From assembly GCF_000182745.2 (NCBI RefSeq), contig NC_016027.1:437001-501000 (forward strand): 64,000 bases of DNA, in the 5' to 3' direction. How positions within the stretch are numbered: the first letter of the stretch is position 1; every line of letters begins with the position of its first letter. Below, in pieces: positions 54,349 to 63,083 of the stretch. Source of the DNA: Komagataeibacter medellinensis NBRC 3288. GTDB taxonomy: Bacteria > Pseudomonadota > Alphaproteobacteria > Acetobacterales > Acetobacteraceae. The position numbers and the translations under genes are program-made. The notes under the pieces are model-generated. The model searched no databases. It was not told where the DNA came from and worked only from the letters and a program-made list of their open reading frames with translations.

Positions 54349-55254
54349 TTAATTTTTAATGGGTGCTCCCACCCTGCGCGCAGGGTGGCCCCATGTGTTT
54401 ATGACCAGCACGCCCGCCATCACGATCAGGCCACCAACCAGCGTGCGCAGGCCAGGCACCTCGCCCGTTAGCATGAAGGCCAGAACCATGGTGACAGGCG
54501 GCAGCGTGTACAGCAGCGCCGAACCGCGTGCCGCCCCCATCTCCCTGATCACGAACGTCCATGCCCCGTAGCCGATGGCGGCGGGAAAAACGCCAAGTTC
54601 CGCCACCGCCCCCACGCACGACCACGGCGCATGGCGCAGGACCGCGCAGGCCTGCCGCAGCCAGGGCAGCAGCAGGACTGCCCCGATAATAAGGATATAG
54701 GCCATGCAGGTCAGCCCGTCATAACGACGCAGGAGCTGGCGCAGGAGGATAATGTAAATAGCCGAGCACAGCGCCGCCCCCAACACCAGCATCGCCCCCG
54801 CGCCAAAGGCCATGCCCCCGGCCTGGCCGCCCACGATCAGGCCCACACCGGCAAAGCTGAACAGCGAGCCAAGCCACCCCCAGCCCGTCAACCGTTCCCC
54901 CAGCACCGGCATGGCGATTAGTGCCGTCATGAGCGGTGCAGAAGCAATGAGCAGGCTGGCCGCCCCGGCCGGGACCGTGACCTCCCCCATGTTGAACAGG
55001 ATATTATAGAGTGAAATGCCAATACCCGCACAGGCCACCAGCAGCGGCACATCGCGCAGGGCAGGTGGCGGCGTGCGCCTTGCGACCAGCCACGCCAGCG
55101 CAACCAGCGCCGCCAGCGCGTAGCGCACGGCGGCAAGTGGTACCGGCGGCATGTCGCGCAAGGCAATCCGCACGACCGGGTAGGCACTTGCCCAGGACAG
55201 GATGGCCACCGCCACGGCAAGAGCAAGGAGGCGGGTCGACAGGGGTGTGTTCAT
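54349..55254 (-). CDS. EamA/DMT-family transporter
   Basis: The 301-residue membrane protein has ten hydrophobic helices in two EamA repeats (ILSWASAYPVVRIALRDMPP in the first, GGMAFGAGAMLVLGAALCSA followed by IYIILLRQLL in the second) and the EMGAARGSALLYTLPPVTMV helix near the end. Members export amino acids or other metabolites. ATG 55254 is chosen over 55311 since the helix starts soon after. It ends 46 bp downstream of the large glycosyltransferase start, same strand. Confidence 0.9.
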   Translation of the reverse strand: MNTPLSTRLLALAVAVAILSWASAYPVVRIALRDMPPVPLAAVRYALAALVALAWLVARRTPPPALRDVPLLVACAGIGISLYNILFNMGEVTVPAGAASLLIASAPLMTALIAMPVLGERLTGWGWLGSLFSFAGVGLIVGGQAGGMAFGAGAMLVLGAALCSAIYIILLRQLLRRYDGLTCMAYILIIGAVLLLPWLRQACAVLRHAPWSCVGAVAELGVFPAAIGYGAWTFVIREMGAARGSALLYTLPPVTMVLAFMLTGEVPGLRTLVGGLIVMAGVLVINTWGHPARRVGAPIKN

Positions 55255-55329
55255 ACCACCGCCATAGCAGGAAACCGGACCAGGTGATACCGGCTGACCC
55301 ATTACGCCCACAGCCCCGTGGCGCGCGGG

Positions 55330-55833
55330 TTATGGCGCGACCGGGGCAGGGAGAGGCGGGGCTGAAATATCGGCTATTTTCGCGCCAACCACCGCCTGTG
55401 CATCGGTCGGGGCAATACCAACCACCAGCCCCTGCCGGCCTGCATTTATATAGACATGAGGCTGCGCCATCGCCACGTCCGACAACACCACGGGCAGTTG
55501 CGTTGCCTGCCCGAAGGGGCTGGTGCCGCCGGAGTGGAAACCGGTCAGTTCCGCCGCACGTTCGGGTGCCATCATACGCGCGTTGCGGCCACCGAACAGC
55601 CCGGCCACCTTCTTGAAGTCTACCTTATGGTCCGCCGGGACCACAAGGCAGACAGGCGTGGTGCGGTCCACCATCACCACCAGTGTCTTGAGCACACAGG
55701 CCGGGTCCGCCCCGATGGCGGCTGCCGCCTGCATGCCGATCAGCCCGCCACCGGGCGCATAATCGTATTCATGCACTGAAAACGGCACGCCATGCCGGGC
55801 GAGGAAGCGGGTTGCACTGGTCTGTCCGGTCAC
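55330..55833 (-). CDS. YbaK/EbsC-type aminoacyl-tRNA editing protein
   Basis: The 167-residue protein (from GTG 55833) matches YbaK/Cys-tRNA(Pro) deacylases: ATRFLARHGVPFSVHEYDYA, KTLVVMVDRTTPVCLVVPAD with the catalytic-site lysine following in HKVDFKKVAGLFGG, and GYxxGGxSPFG-like FHSGGTSPFGQ. These enzymes hydrolyse mischarged tRNA in trans. The frame is open to 55929 but the additional residues lack homology. It stands alone between the exporter and a long AT-rich spacer. Confidence 0.88.
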   Translation of the reverse strand: MTGQTSATRFLARHGVPFSVHEYDYAPGGGLIGMQAAAAIGADPACVLKTLVVMVDRTTPVCLVVPADHKVDFKKVAGLFGGRNARMMAPERAAELTGFHSGGTSPFGQATQLPVVLSDVAMAQPHVYINAGRQGLVVGIAPTDAQAVVGAKIADISAPPLPAPVAP

Positions 55834-56687
55834 GACGGGGGTCCTGATTACGGGTTGCGGGCCTGCCCGCGGAAAAATATGCCACCAAGGGTAAAATAGC
55901 ACCTCGTGCCATGCAACCGCTCCCATCACATGCCTGGTGGGCGCATGGACGGGGAAGGAAATAGGCTATTTTTATCACAAAACTGCGATTAATCCGGGAT
56001 TGGAACGGCGCATCCGCAACCACAAGTAGTCAAAATACCAGGATAGATGAATATTTATTATCAATATATCGGTTGTAATGACAACCGCCATATCCGTCTG
56101 CGTCGCAACGGAGCAAGGAATGCCGCCACCGGATACGGTTCCGGTCCCAATCCGGACATGATCGTATAATGCCGGGCCAGACATGATATAATGTCGATAA
56201 AGAAACATATATCAGTTTGCCCGGTTGCCCAGTTTCAAATGTGAATTGATATGGTTACAGAAAACCTTTATTTCGGGATACCCATACCGGGTTTAGGTGA
56301 GCGTGCAATTAAATCATATAATTCAAAGACTTAACAATTATAAAAAGGAAAATATTCCTATCTTTTCTTCTATTGCTCTGGCAGAATTTCCAGAAAATAC
56401 TGAACAAAACTATATACTGTGAAGTATAAATTAACCAATCCCTGCTTTGATTACGCCTGTTGAGGGCCTGCGCTGCGCCATATGAGCCGGTATTTTGTCT
56501 TATTATTTTTAAAAAATTCATAATATGGGCAACGCAGGCCCGCTTTCAAAACTATCGTTTCTTTAATTTTCTACAATCCGGGGTTGTCTTGTTTGGTATT
56601 CAAAAAATATTCCTGTCTATACATATGGACATGCTTGCATGATACGTGGCATGTTCCGAAAAAATACATAAATGAAGTACTTAATTG
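55834..56687. other. AT-rich gene-free spacer
   Basis: About 850 bp, much more AT-rich than surroundings from about 56020. It holds a CGGTTGT/ACAACCG hairpin at 56070-56087 and a GACAT/ATGTC repeat near 56183. Short open frames have no recognisable homology. It could be a scar of foreign DNA. Confidence 0.5.
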
Positions 56688-58037
56688 ATGTTCGATATCC
56701 TGATTTGTGATGCCCATCTGTACCTTGACCGTGACTGGGAAATTGCCGGCGGCTGGATCGCGATTGAAAAAAACCGCATCCATTCCGCAGGTGGTCCGGG
56801 GCAGCCCCGCCCGGAAGCCCGCCGGGTCATCAACGCACAGGGGCGGCTGGTCACGCCAGGGCTGGTCAATGCCCATCACCACATGTTCCAGAACCTTACG
56901 CGCGCCTATGCCCCCATTGCGCGGAGCGGCCTGTTCCAGTGGTTGCAGCAACTCTACCCCCTGTGGAGCGGTCTGGATGAGGAGGCAACCTACGTATCCA
57001 GCTACATTTCCATGGTGGAACTGCTGCTGGGCGGGTGCACGACCTCGACAGACCATATGTACGTACACCCGCGCCCCGGCCTGATGGATGCGGGCTTTGC
57101 CGCGGCATACGATGTCGGGCTACGTTTCATGTCCACGCGCGGCTGCATGACCCGCGCGCAGGAAAATGGTGGCCTGCCTCCTGCCGCTGTGGTGCAGGAT
57201 GAAGACACGATTATGGCCGATTGTGAGCGCGTGGTCGCTCAATTCCATGATCGCGCACCTGGCGCCATGACACGGGTAGCGCTGGGGCCGGTCTCGCTTT
57301 TCTCCGCATCCGAGCAGATCATGCGTGATTGTCTTACCATGGCCGAGCGCCATGACCTGCGCCTGCACACCCACCTGGCTGAGGACGAGGAGGAGGACGA
57401 TTACAGCCTGAGCGTGTACGGCTGCACCCCCACTGAACATTTTGAACGGATGGGCTGGGCTACGCCGCGCGCATGGGTCGCGCATTACATCTACCCTTCC
57501 TCCTCCGAGGCGGCGCGCCTCATCCGCGCGGGCGTGAGCATGGTGCAGTGCCCGAGTTCCAACATGATGATCGGTAATGGCAGCGCCGATGTGATGGACC
57601 TGCGCGAGCGGGGTATGAATGTGGGGCTGGGCACCAACGGCTCGGCCACGACGGACATGGCCTCAATGTGGATGGAAGCGCGCAATGCCATGCTGCTGGG
57701 CCGCATGCGCAATGGCCCGGCTTCCATGGTGGCGCGTGATGCGCTGGACATGGCAACCCGTGGTGGGGCTGCCTGCCTGGGGTGGGGGGACGAGATCGGT
57801 CACCTGCGCCCCGGTGCCTGCGCCGACCTGGTGATATGGCAGGACAGTCCCATTGCCATGGCTGGCGCCCTGACCGACCCGGTCGAGGCCTGGCTGCGCT
57901 GCGGGCCGATGATGGCGGGCACCACTATTGTCAATGGCAAGGTGCTGGTGGAAGATACCCATCCCCTACAGCCCGACCTTGCCGATGCCCTGCGCCGCCA
58001 TGCCATACAGGCAAGACGCATCCAGAAACTGGACTGA
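56688..58037 (+). CDS. 8-oxoguanine-deaminase-like amidohydrolase with an altered metal ligand
   Basis: The 449-residue enzyme resembles 8-oxoguanine deaminases of the ATZ/TRZ amidohydrolases: first metal motif VNAHHHMFQNLTRAYAP, a GCTTSTDHMYVHP motif, LHTHLAEDEEEDDYSLS, HFERMGWATPRAWVAHYIYP and MVQCPSSNMMIGNG. The fourth metal ligand, Asp in G-x-D-G-S, is Asn317 (LGTNGSATTDM). Either the enzyme uses the neighbouring Asp322, or activity is changed or lost. ATG 56688 is chosen over a TTG one codon earlier. Its role would be to remove oxidised guanine as uric acid. It lies alone after an AT-rich spacer. Confidence 0.82.
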   Translation: MFDILICDAHLYLDRDWEIAGGWIAIEKNRIHSAGGPGQPRPEARRVINAQGRLVTPGLVNAHHHMFQNLTRAYAPIARSGLFQWLQQLYPLWSGLDEEATYVSSYISMVELLLGGCTTSTDHMYVHPRPGLMDAGFAAAYDVGLRFMSTRGCMTRAQENGGLPPAAVVQDEDTIMADCERVVAQFHDRAPGAMTRVALGPVSLFSASEQIMRDCLTMAERHDLRLHTHLAEDEEEDDYSLSVYGCTPTEHFERMGWATPRAWVAHYIYPSSSEAARLIRAGVSMVQCPSSNMMIGNGSADVMDLRERGMNVGLGTNGSATTDMASMWMEARNAMLLGRMRNGPASMVARDALDMATRGGAACLGWGDEIGHLRPGACADLVIWQDSPIAMAGALTDPVEAWLRCGPMMAGTTIVNGKVLVEDTHPLQPDLADALRRHAIQARRIQKLD

Positions 58038-58152
58038 GCGGTCATCCGCCCCGGCGTCGGGGCAGAGCACGGATGGCGGCAGTCTGCGGGGCAAACTGCA
58101 CGCCCTGCATATAGTCTGTTGTAAACACTGGTAAAATAGCAATATCCCGCTT

Positions 58153-58199
58153 TTGTCCACAGGGTTATCTTTCTGACTATCCCCTGAATCTGTGGATAA
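58153..58199. promoter_or_regulatory. Pair of inverted DnaA-box-like sites
   Basis: TTGTCCACA (58153-58161, one mismatch to TTATCCACA) faces TGTGGATAA (58191-58199, exact on the minus strand) in a spacer between convergent genes. Two boxes alone do not make an origin. Confidence 0.4.
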
Positions 58200-58232
58200 G
58201 CCCCAGCGCGGGCAACTGACCGCCCTCGTGGC

Positions 58233-58811
58233 CTAATGGTAGCGACAAGGCTGGTTGATGACCGGTGCATTGGCGGACTGGATCACCATAAGCGTGACCG
58301 GCCCGTCACCGATATTGCCTGCGTCATGGCCCTTTTTCCCGCGATAGGGACCGTTGGCCATAGGGCGCACGTTCTGGTCTTCGCCAAACAGGATATCGCC
58401 CGGACCCATTTCCACACGGGTACCATCCATGGCGCGCACATACCACCGCCCCTGTAGCGGGATGATCCACTGGGGCTTCGGGTCGGGGTGCCATGTGCCG
58501 TCCCAGTGGGCGGGCTGGACCGTCATCATCACGGTGGCCACCTGCGGCACCATCGGGTCCTGCCATTGCGGGCCAGCGGGGGGCGACATGCTTTTGAGGA
58601 AGAAATCATGCACCGGGCAGGTGGCAATGTGGCTGATGCCACGGTCATCGGTCCATAAATGCCGGTACAGTCGCTGGGGTGGGGGCGGCTGGGTAGTATC
58701 GGGCAGGTGTGCGGGTGCGGGGAATGCGGGTGGCCCGGCGGCCTGCGCGGGCAGAGCGGACAGGACTGCCATGGTACAGGCCATGGGCAGGATGGTCATG
58801 CGCGGATGCAT
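58233..58811 (-). CDS. Secreted cupin-domain protein
   Basis: The 192-residue protein has a signal peptide (ending LPAQAAG near residue 25), a Pro-rich linker, and a single cupin: WIIPLQGRWYVRAMDGTRVE, then GPGDILFGEDQN and a C-terminal half with GHDAGNIGDGPVTLMVIQ. It probably acts in the periplasm. Substrate unknown. The gene is convergent with the 8-oxoguanine-deaminase-like gene and lies 138 bp downstream of the sorbosone-dehydrogenase gene on the same strand. Confidence 0.8.
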   Translation of the reverse strand: MHPRMTILPMACTMAVLSALPAQAAGPPAFPAPAHLPDTTQPPPPQRLYRHLWTDDRGISHIATCPVHDFFLKSMSPPAGPQWQDPMVPQVATVMMTVQPAHWDGTWHPDPKPQWIIPLQGRWYVRAMDGTRVEMGPGDILFGEDQNVRPMANGPYRGKKGHDAGNIGDGPVTLMVIQSANAPVINQPCRYH

Positions 58812-58949
58812 GGCAATTCTCCTTGGGCGTGGAAAGGCGGGATGTTGCCTGGTAAACGGGCAAAACAGTTTCTGGGTATCGCCTTAATTTTTATACAGGC
58901 GGCATTCTTCCCGGCTTTTGCAAAAAGCCCAGCCAAGAAGGCCAGCTTG

Positions 58950-60077
58950 CTATCGGGTCGCCCCGTAACCCTGGCGTCCGTAACTCAGGCGATAGACCGC
59001 GCCCGCCATGTCATCGCTGATCAGCATGGAGCCATCGGGTAGGGGCAGCACATCGGCCGGGCGCCCCCATGCGGTCTGTCCCTGTCGGAAACCACTGACC
59101 AGCACGGTGGGCGGCTGGGGCGTGCTGTCCGGGCCAAAATGCACGCTGACCACCTGATAGCCCGAAAGCTGGCTGCGGTTCCATGACCCGTGTTCGGCAA
59201 TCATCAGGTTGCCATGATAGGCGGCGGGAAAGGCGCTACCTTCGTAAAAGCGCAGACCCAGTGCCGCCACATGCGCGCCCAGCAGCAGGGCAGGGGGCGT
59301 GAACGCGCTGCATGCGTGCTGGCTGCCGAACTGCGGATCGGGGATATTGCCCTGATGGCAGTAGGGGTAGCCAAAGGACTGGCCGGGCGTGTCCAGCCGG
59401 TCCAGTTCGTCCGATGGCACGTCATCACCCATCATGTCCCGCCCGTTATCGGTAAACCACAGCGTGTCCGTGCCCGGCTGCCAGGTAAAGCCGACCGTAT
59501 TGCGGATGCCGTAGGCCACATCACGCCGGTCCGTGCCATCGGGCGCCATGCTGATCAGGCGGCCATATTCATGCCCCACATCGCATATGTTGCACGGCGC
59601 GCCAATGGGCACGTACAGCCGGTTGTCCGGGCCAAAGGCGATGAATTTCCATGAATGGTCGCCATCGCGGTAGGGCAGGCCATCGGCCACCACCTGCGGG
59701 CGGGGCGGGGTGTCCAGATGGTCCTCAATCGCGTGCAACACCACGATGCGCTTCGTGTCGGACACATACAGGTCGCCATTGTGGTAGGCCACGCCCACCG
59801 GCATATCCAGCCCGCGGGCAAGGACGTGCACCTTGACCGGGCCGCCGTCATCCACGCCTGTCAGCGCATAGACCGTACCCGCCGCCCGGCTGCCCACGAA
59901 AATCGTGCCCCGTGCGCCGCGCGCCATGGCCCGCGCGTTGGGCACATGGCCGGACACCAGGCTTATCGAGAACCCCTGTGGCACCCGCAGCAGGTCCATG
60001 CGCGGGTCGGCATGAGCGGCCAGCGGCGCGCACAGCCCCAGCAGGGCGCAGATTGTGCGGAAGGTGGCAGGTATCAT
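58950..60077 (-). CDS. Sorbosone dehydrogenase / PQQ-type glucose-sorbosone dehydrogenase family protein
   Basis: The 375-residue protein has a signal peptide (ALLGLCAPLAAHA, cleavage near residue 22) and a six-bladed propeller of the glucose/sorbosone dehydrogenase family: FVGSRAAGTVYALTGVDDGG, DHSWKFIAFGPDNRLYVPIG, YGRLISMAPDG, YGIRNTVGFTWQPG, WFTDNGRDMMGDD, and GFRQGQTAWGRPADVLPLPDG. Such periplasmic enzymes oxidise aldoses or sorbosone with PQQ. ATG 60077 has GGAG upstream. It follows the phytochrome gene by 73 bp on the same strand. Sugar specificity is not determinable. Confidence 0.88.
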   Translation of the reverse strand: MIPATFRTICALLGLCAPLAAHADPRMDLLRVPQGFSISLVSGHVPNARAMARGARGTIFVGSRAAGTVYALTGVDDGGPVKVHVLARGLDMPVGVAYHNGDLYVSDTKRIVVLHAIEDHLDTPPRPQVVADGLPYRDGDHSWKFIAFGPDNRLYVPIGAPCNICDVGHEYGRLISMAPDGTDRRDVAYGIRNTVGFTWQPGTDTLWFTDNGRDMMGDDVPSDELDRLDTPGQSFGYPYCHQGNIPDPQFGSQHACSAFTPPALLLGAHVAALGLRFYEGSAFPAAYHGNLMIAEHGSWNRSQLSGYQVVSVHFGPDSTPQPPTVLVSGFRQGQTAWGRPADVLPLPDGSMLISDDMAGAVYRLSYGRQGYGATR

Positions 60078-60150
60078 GGGGCGATCTCCGTTTACGGCGG
60101 GCGGGCGCCGATAGGGCAGTCTCCAGTGGCTTCGTGTGCGCCTGGGGCGC

Positions 60151-62646
60151 TCAGGACACGATTTCGCGGATACGTTCGGCAAGGGCCGTGGCGGAGTATG
60201 GCTTGCGCTCGATCGGCACGTCGTGCAGTTCGGGCGGGATCATGGTGCGGTCGGCATAGCCGGTGGCGAAGATGAAGGGCACGCCACGCGCGCGCAGCGC
60301 GTGCGCGACCTCGACCGAACTTTCGCCGCCCAGGTTCACATCAAGGATCGCCACATCGGGCAGGCGCGTGCGGATTGCGCTCAGCGCTTCATAGACCGAA
60401 GCCACGGTGCGGACCTGACCGATATGCATTTCCTCTATCGCCCCCTCGGCTTCCATCGCGATCAGGAACTGGTCTTCCACCAGCAGAATGTCGGCATCGA
60501 GCACTGTGGTCTCCTTCCTGGCCGCCATGGTGGCGGGGTTATGAACATTGGCCGCCGGTGTGGGGGGCGGGGCAGACTTGACATGCCGGGCAGGCAGGCT
60601 GAGCGTGACCGATACCCCATGGGGGCCGTAATCGACCTCCGTCGTGCCGCCCAGTTCGTGGGGGAAGCCACGCTCGATCAGCACGGAACCAAACCCGCGC
60701 CGCAGGCGGGACACGACGGCCGGTCCCCCGGTCTCGCGCCAGTGTATGCGCCAGACATCCTGCGTCGCATCGAACGACCATACGATGTCCAGCCGCCCGC
60801 GCGCGTGGCTGAGCGCGCCGTATTTGACGGCATTCGTCGCCATTTCATGCACCACCAGCGCCAAAACCGATAGTGCCTGCCCGGTCAGCCATATGCGCGG
60901 GCCCGTGCACGTAACGAAACAACGCGCGCGGTAGGGCGCAAGTTCCGCATCAAGCAGGGCATTGAGCAGGCCGCCGCCCTCGCTACGGACGGCCTGATCA
61001 TGGGCAAGCCCCAGCGCGCTGATACGCCCGCGCAGGCGGGCCACGTGTTCGGCGGGGGTGCAGTCCGGCTCGACAGGCTGGCTGACCAGTGACTGCACGA
61101 TGGAGAGGATGTTCTTGACGCGGTGGTTCAACTCCTCGTTAAGCATGCGCTGGCGCAGATCGGCTGTGGCGCGCTCGCGCAACTGCAACTGGTGGTAGGC
61201 CCCCATCACCTCAATCAGGGCGGAGCGTACAAGGGTGGCCGCCTCCAGGTCATCCCCCGACCATGGCAGTCCTTCGCGCGTGACCCGGTGGGTCCATAGC
61301 GCAAACCCGCTGCGCGGGCCGAAATAGACGTTCTCGGGGTTGCCGTTGCGGTCGGGGATGGTGGTATCGGCGCCCCATTTGAGCGTGCGCACCACTTCCT
61401 TGCGGAACACCATCAGGTAATCACCCGGCTGGGACGAGATGGGTACGACCATCACGCCTGCGGCCCGGTCGGCGAAGGCCGCGGCTTCAGGCCGGAAAGT
61501 GCATAGCCGCGCGGTATGCCAGATCTGGCTGCCCGCATGGGCACGCGCCAGTTCCAGCATGGCGGGCATGGCGTCAGTCGGGGGGTGCGCGCCATGATAG
61601 GTCCACTGCCCATCCACCCACAGGGCCGCGCCATCGCATTGTACGAAGGTCAGCATATCAGGCAGGTGCGCCATCAGGTAGGCGGGCATGTCCGCCACGG
61701 GGGCGGCGCCCTTGAGGAAGGTCTCGATCAGCGCATGGGTCTGGCGCGTCATGCCCAGCCGCCGGGTGCGCAGCAGGTTGGTTATCTGGAGCGAGAGGAA
61801 TTCGCCAAACATGCGCGCGATAATGCGCTCGCTCATGTTCAGTACGCGCGCGGTGTGGTGGTGGGCTGCGATCATGCCCCACAACTGCCCGTCCACCATG
61901 ATGGAAACAGACATGCACGCCGCCACCCCCATGCCGCGCAGGTAGGCGCAGTGCCCCGGCGTGCCCGTGCGCAGATGGGTGTGAGACAGGTCGGCCTGGC
62001 CCATGCCGGGCGGGGAGACGAGGGGGATGGGCACGGCTTCCACATCACCGATCACACGGATGAGGTTGGTGCTGTATAGCCTGCGCAGCGGGTCGGGCAT
62101 GTCACTGAGTGAAAAGTGCTGCCCCAGAAAACTTTCCAGCGTGGGGGTGTGGTACTCGGCCTCCACCCGGCCGGTCCCGTCCTCGGAAAAACGGTAGAGC
62201 ATGACACGGTCATAGCGCAGCACACCCGCCACCAACCGCACCACGGTGCGGAACAGGCGCTCGGAATCCGTGATTTCACGGATGCGGTCGATCATGGTGC
62301 GCAGGTGGGTCAGATAGGTGCCATCGCGGTCGGTGTCGATGGCGGGTTCCCATTCCAGCATGATCTCCCCGCCGGCGGTGTGGATCGCCACGTCAAAGCA
62401 GTCACCACCCGGCACGGTCTGGCCAAACACCAGGGCGGGGCGGCGATGGGCCTCGCCATGGGTGGCCAGCGCGTTGCGGATGTTGTGGGTCGCCTCCTGC
62501 CCGACCAGATCGGACAGATACATACCCGCCTCCAGCGCCCCCTGCCCAAGGTGGGCGGGCGCATTGGCCGACCAGCGCATGACATGGCTCAGGTGGGCAT
62601 CACATACCAGCAGCCACCCATGGGGCTGTATCGCGCTGTTAGGCAC
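60151..62646 (-). CDS. Phytochrome-like sensor HWE kinase with C-terminal receiver, N-terminal cysteine absent
   Basis: The 831-residue protein has a PAS-GAF-PHY sensor followed by an HWE histidine kinase and a receiver. It starts at GTG 62646 only two residues before AIQPHGWLL, so the usual N-terminal biliverdin Cys segment is missing; an in-frame TGA at 62665-62667 excludes a longer start. The GAF has D182 (SDMP for the usual SDIP), H232 and an unusual C233 directly after it. PHY has a PRSGF tongue. The kinase has H508 (LNHRVKN), N605, WxE at 636-638 and GFGS at 651-654. The receiver has D769 and K815. It lies 437 bp from the divergent PAS-GAF gene. Confidence 0.92.
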   Translation of the reverse strand: MPNSAIQPHGWLLVCDAHLSHVMRWSANAPAHLGQGALEAGMYLSDLVGQEATHNIRNALATHGEAHRRPALVFGQTVPGGDCFDVAIHTAGGEIMLEWEPAIDTDRDGTYLTHLRTMIDRIREITDSERLFRTVVRLVAGVLRYDRVMLYRFSEDGTGRVEAEYHTPTLESFLGQHFSLSDMPDPLRRLYSTNLIRVIGDVEAVPIPLVSPPGMGQADLSHTHLRTGTPGHCAYLRGMGVAACMSVSIMVDGQLWGMIAAHHHTARVLNMSERIIARMFGEFLSLQITNLLRTRRLGMTRQTHALIETFLKGAAPVADMPAYLMAHLPDMLTFVQCDGAALWVDGQWTYHGAHPPTDAMPAMLELARAHAGSQIWHTARLCTFRPEAAAFADRAAGVMVVPISSQPGDYLMVFRKEVVRTLKWGADTTIPDRNGNPENVYFGPRSGFALWTHRVTREGLPWSGDDLEAATLVRSALIEVMGAYHQLQLRERATADLRQRMLNEELNHRVKNILSIVQSLVSQPVEPDCTPAEHVARLRGRISALGLAHDQAVRSEGGGLLNALLDAELAPYRARCFVTCTGPRIWLTGQALSVLALVVHEMATNAVKYGALSHARGRLDIVWSFDATQDVWRIHWRETGGPAVVSRLRRGFGSVLIERGFPHELGGTTEVDYGPHGVSVTLSLPARHVKSAPPPTPAANVHNPATMAARKETTVLDADILLVEDQFLIAMEAEGAIEEMHIGQVRTVASVYEALSAIRTRLPDVAILDVNLGGESSVEVAHALRARGVPFIFATGYADRTMIPPELHDVPIERKPYSATALAERIREIVS

Positions 62647-63083
62647 GGGACGTGCCGCCTGCCATCATGCGCGCAAACCGCAGGCCTGCCGCGCAATATG
62701 CTCCGTTGCCTGCCATCATGGCCCCCACCCAGCAGTGGCGCGGCCGCTCCCGCCACCCGTATCGTCCCGCCACGTGGCGGGCATGCCCACCATACGCCCC
62801 CGCGCACGGCAAGCCCAGATCCCTTTTACCGGGATCACTTTTATGTGGCCAACCCAACCGGCAGGGGTGACAGCAGACGCTGGCGTGCAGGGCGCGCGAC
62901 ATTACGGTGCATGAGATGCATCATTTCAGGACAGCGCATGTTCACGCTTTGTTAATATGGCGGGGTGCATGAAACATCATGCTGGCTGCCACCCATTACA
63001 GTGGCCCGGAATACCCGTAGTCGGGTGTCACATTTCAGCTTCATCCCCGTTCGCTTTTCAGCCAGCAGGAGACCAACAGTCAA
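62647..63083. other. Divergent regulatory spacer between the two sensor genes
   Basis: 437 bp with no gene. A ribosome site AGGAGA lies 12 bases before the ATG at 63084. Repeats of ATGCAT/TGCATGA occur near 62911-62930. An N-terminal phytochrome Cys motif was searched for in all minus-strand frames and not found. Confidence 0.5.

Noticed and set aside
52629-54359. Long open frame of 576 codons antisense to the large glycosyltransferase
   Set aside because: No motifs; the minus-strand frame has GT2 and GT4-like signatures.
58153-58199. Replication origin
   Set aside because: Only two DnaA-like boxes, no AT-rich unwinding region and no dnaA, dnaN or parAB nearby.
58215-58260. tRNA-like stretch CTAATGGTAGCGAC
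   Set aside because: Resembles a D arm only; no cloverleaf can be closed and it covers the cupin gene's C-terminus.
58839-59042. Possible small secreted protein (signal-peptide-like AKQFLGIALIFIQAAFF)
   Set aside because: Half of it lies antisense to the sorbosone dehydrogenase 3' end, with no ribosome site; likely chance.
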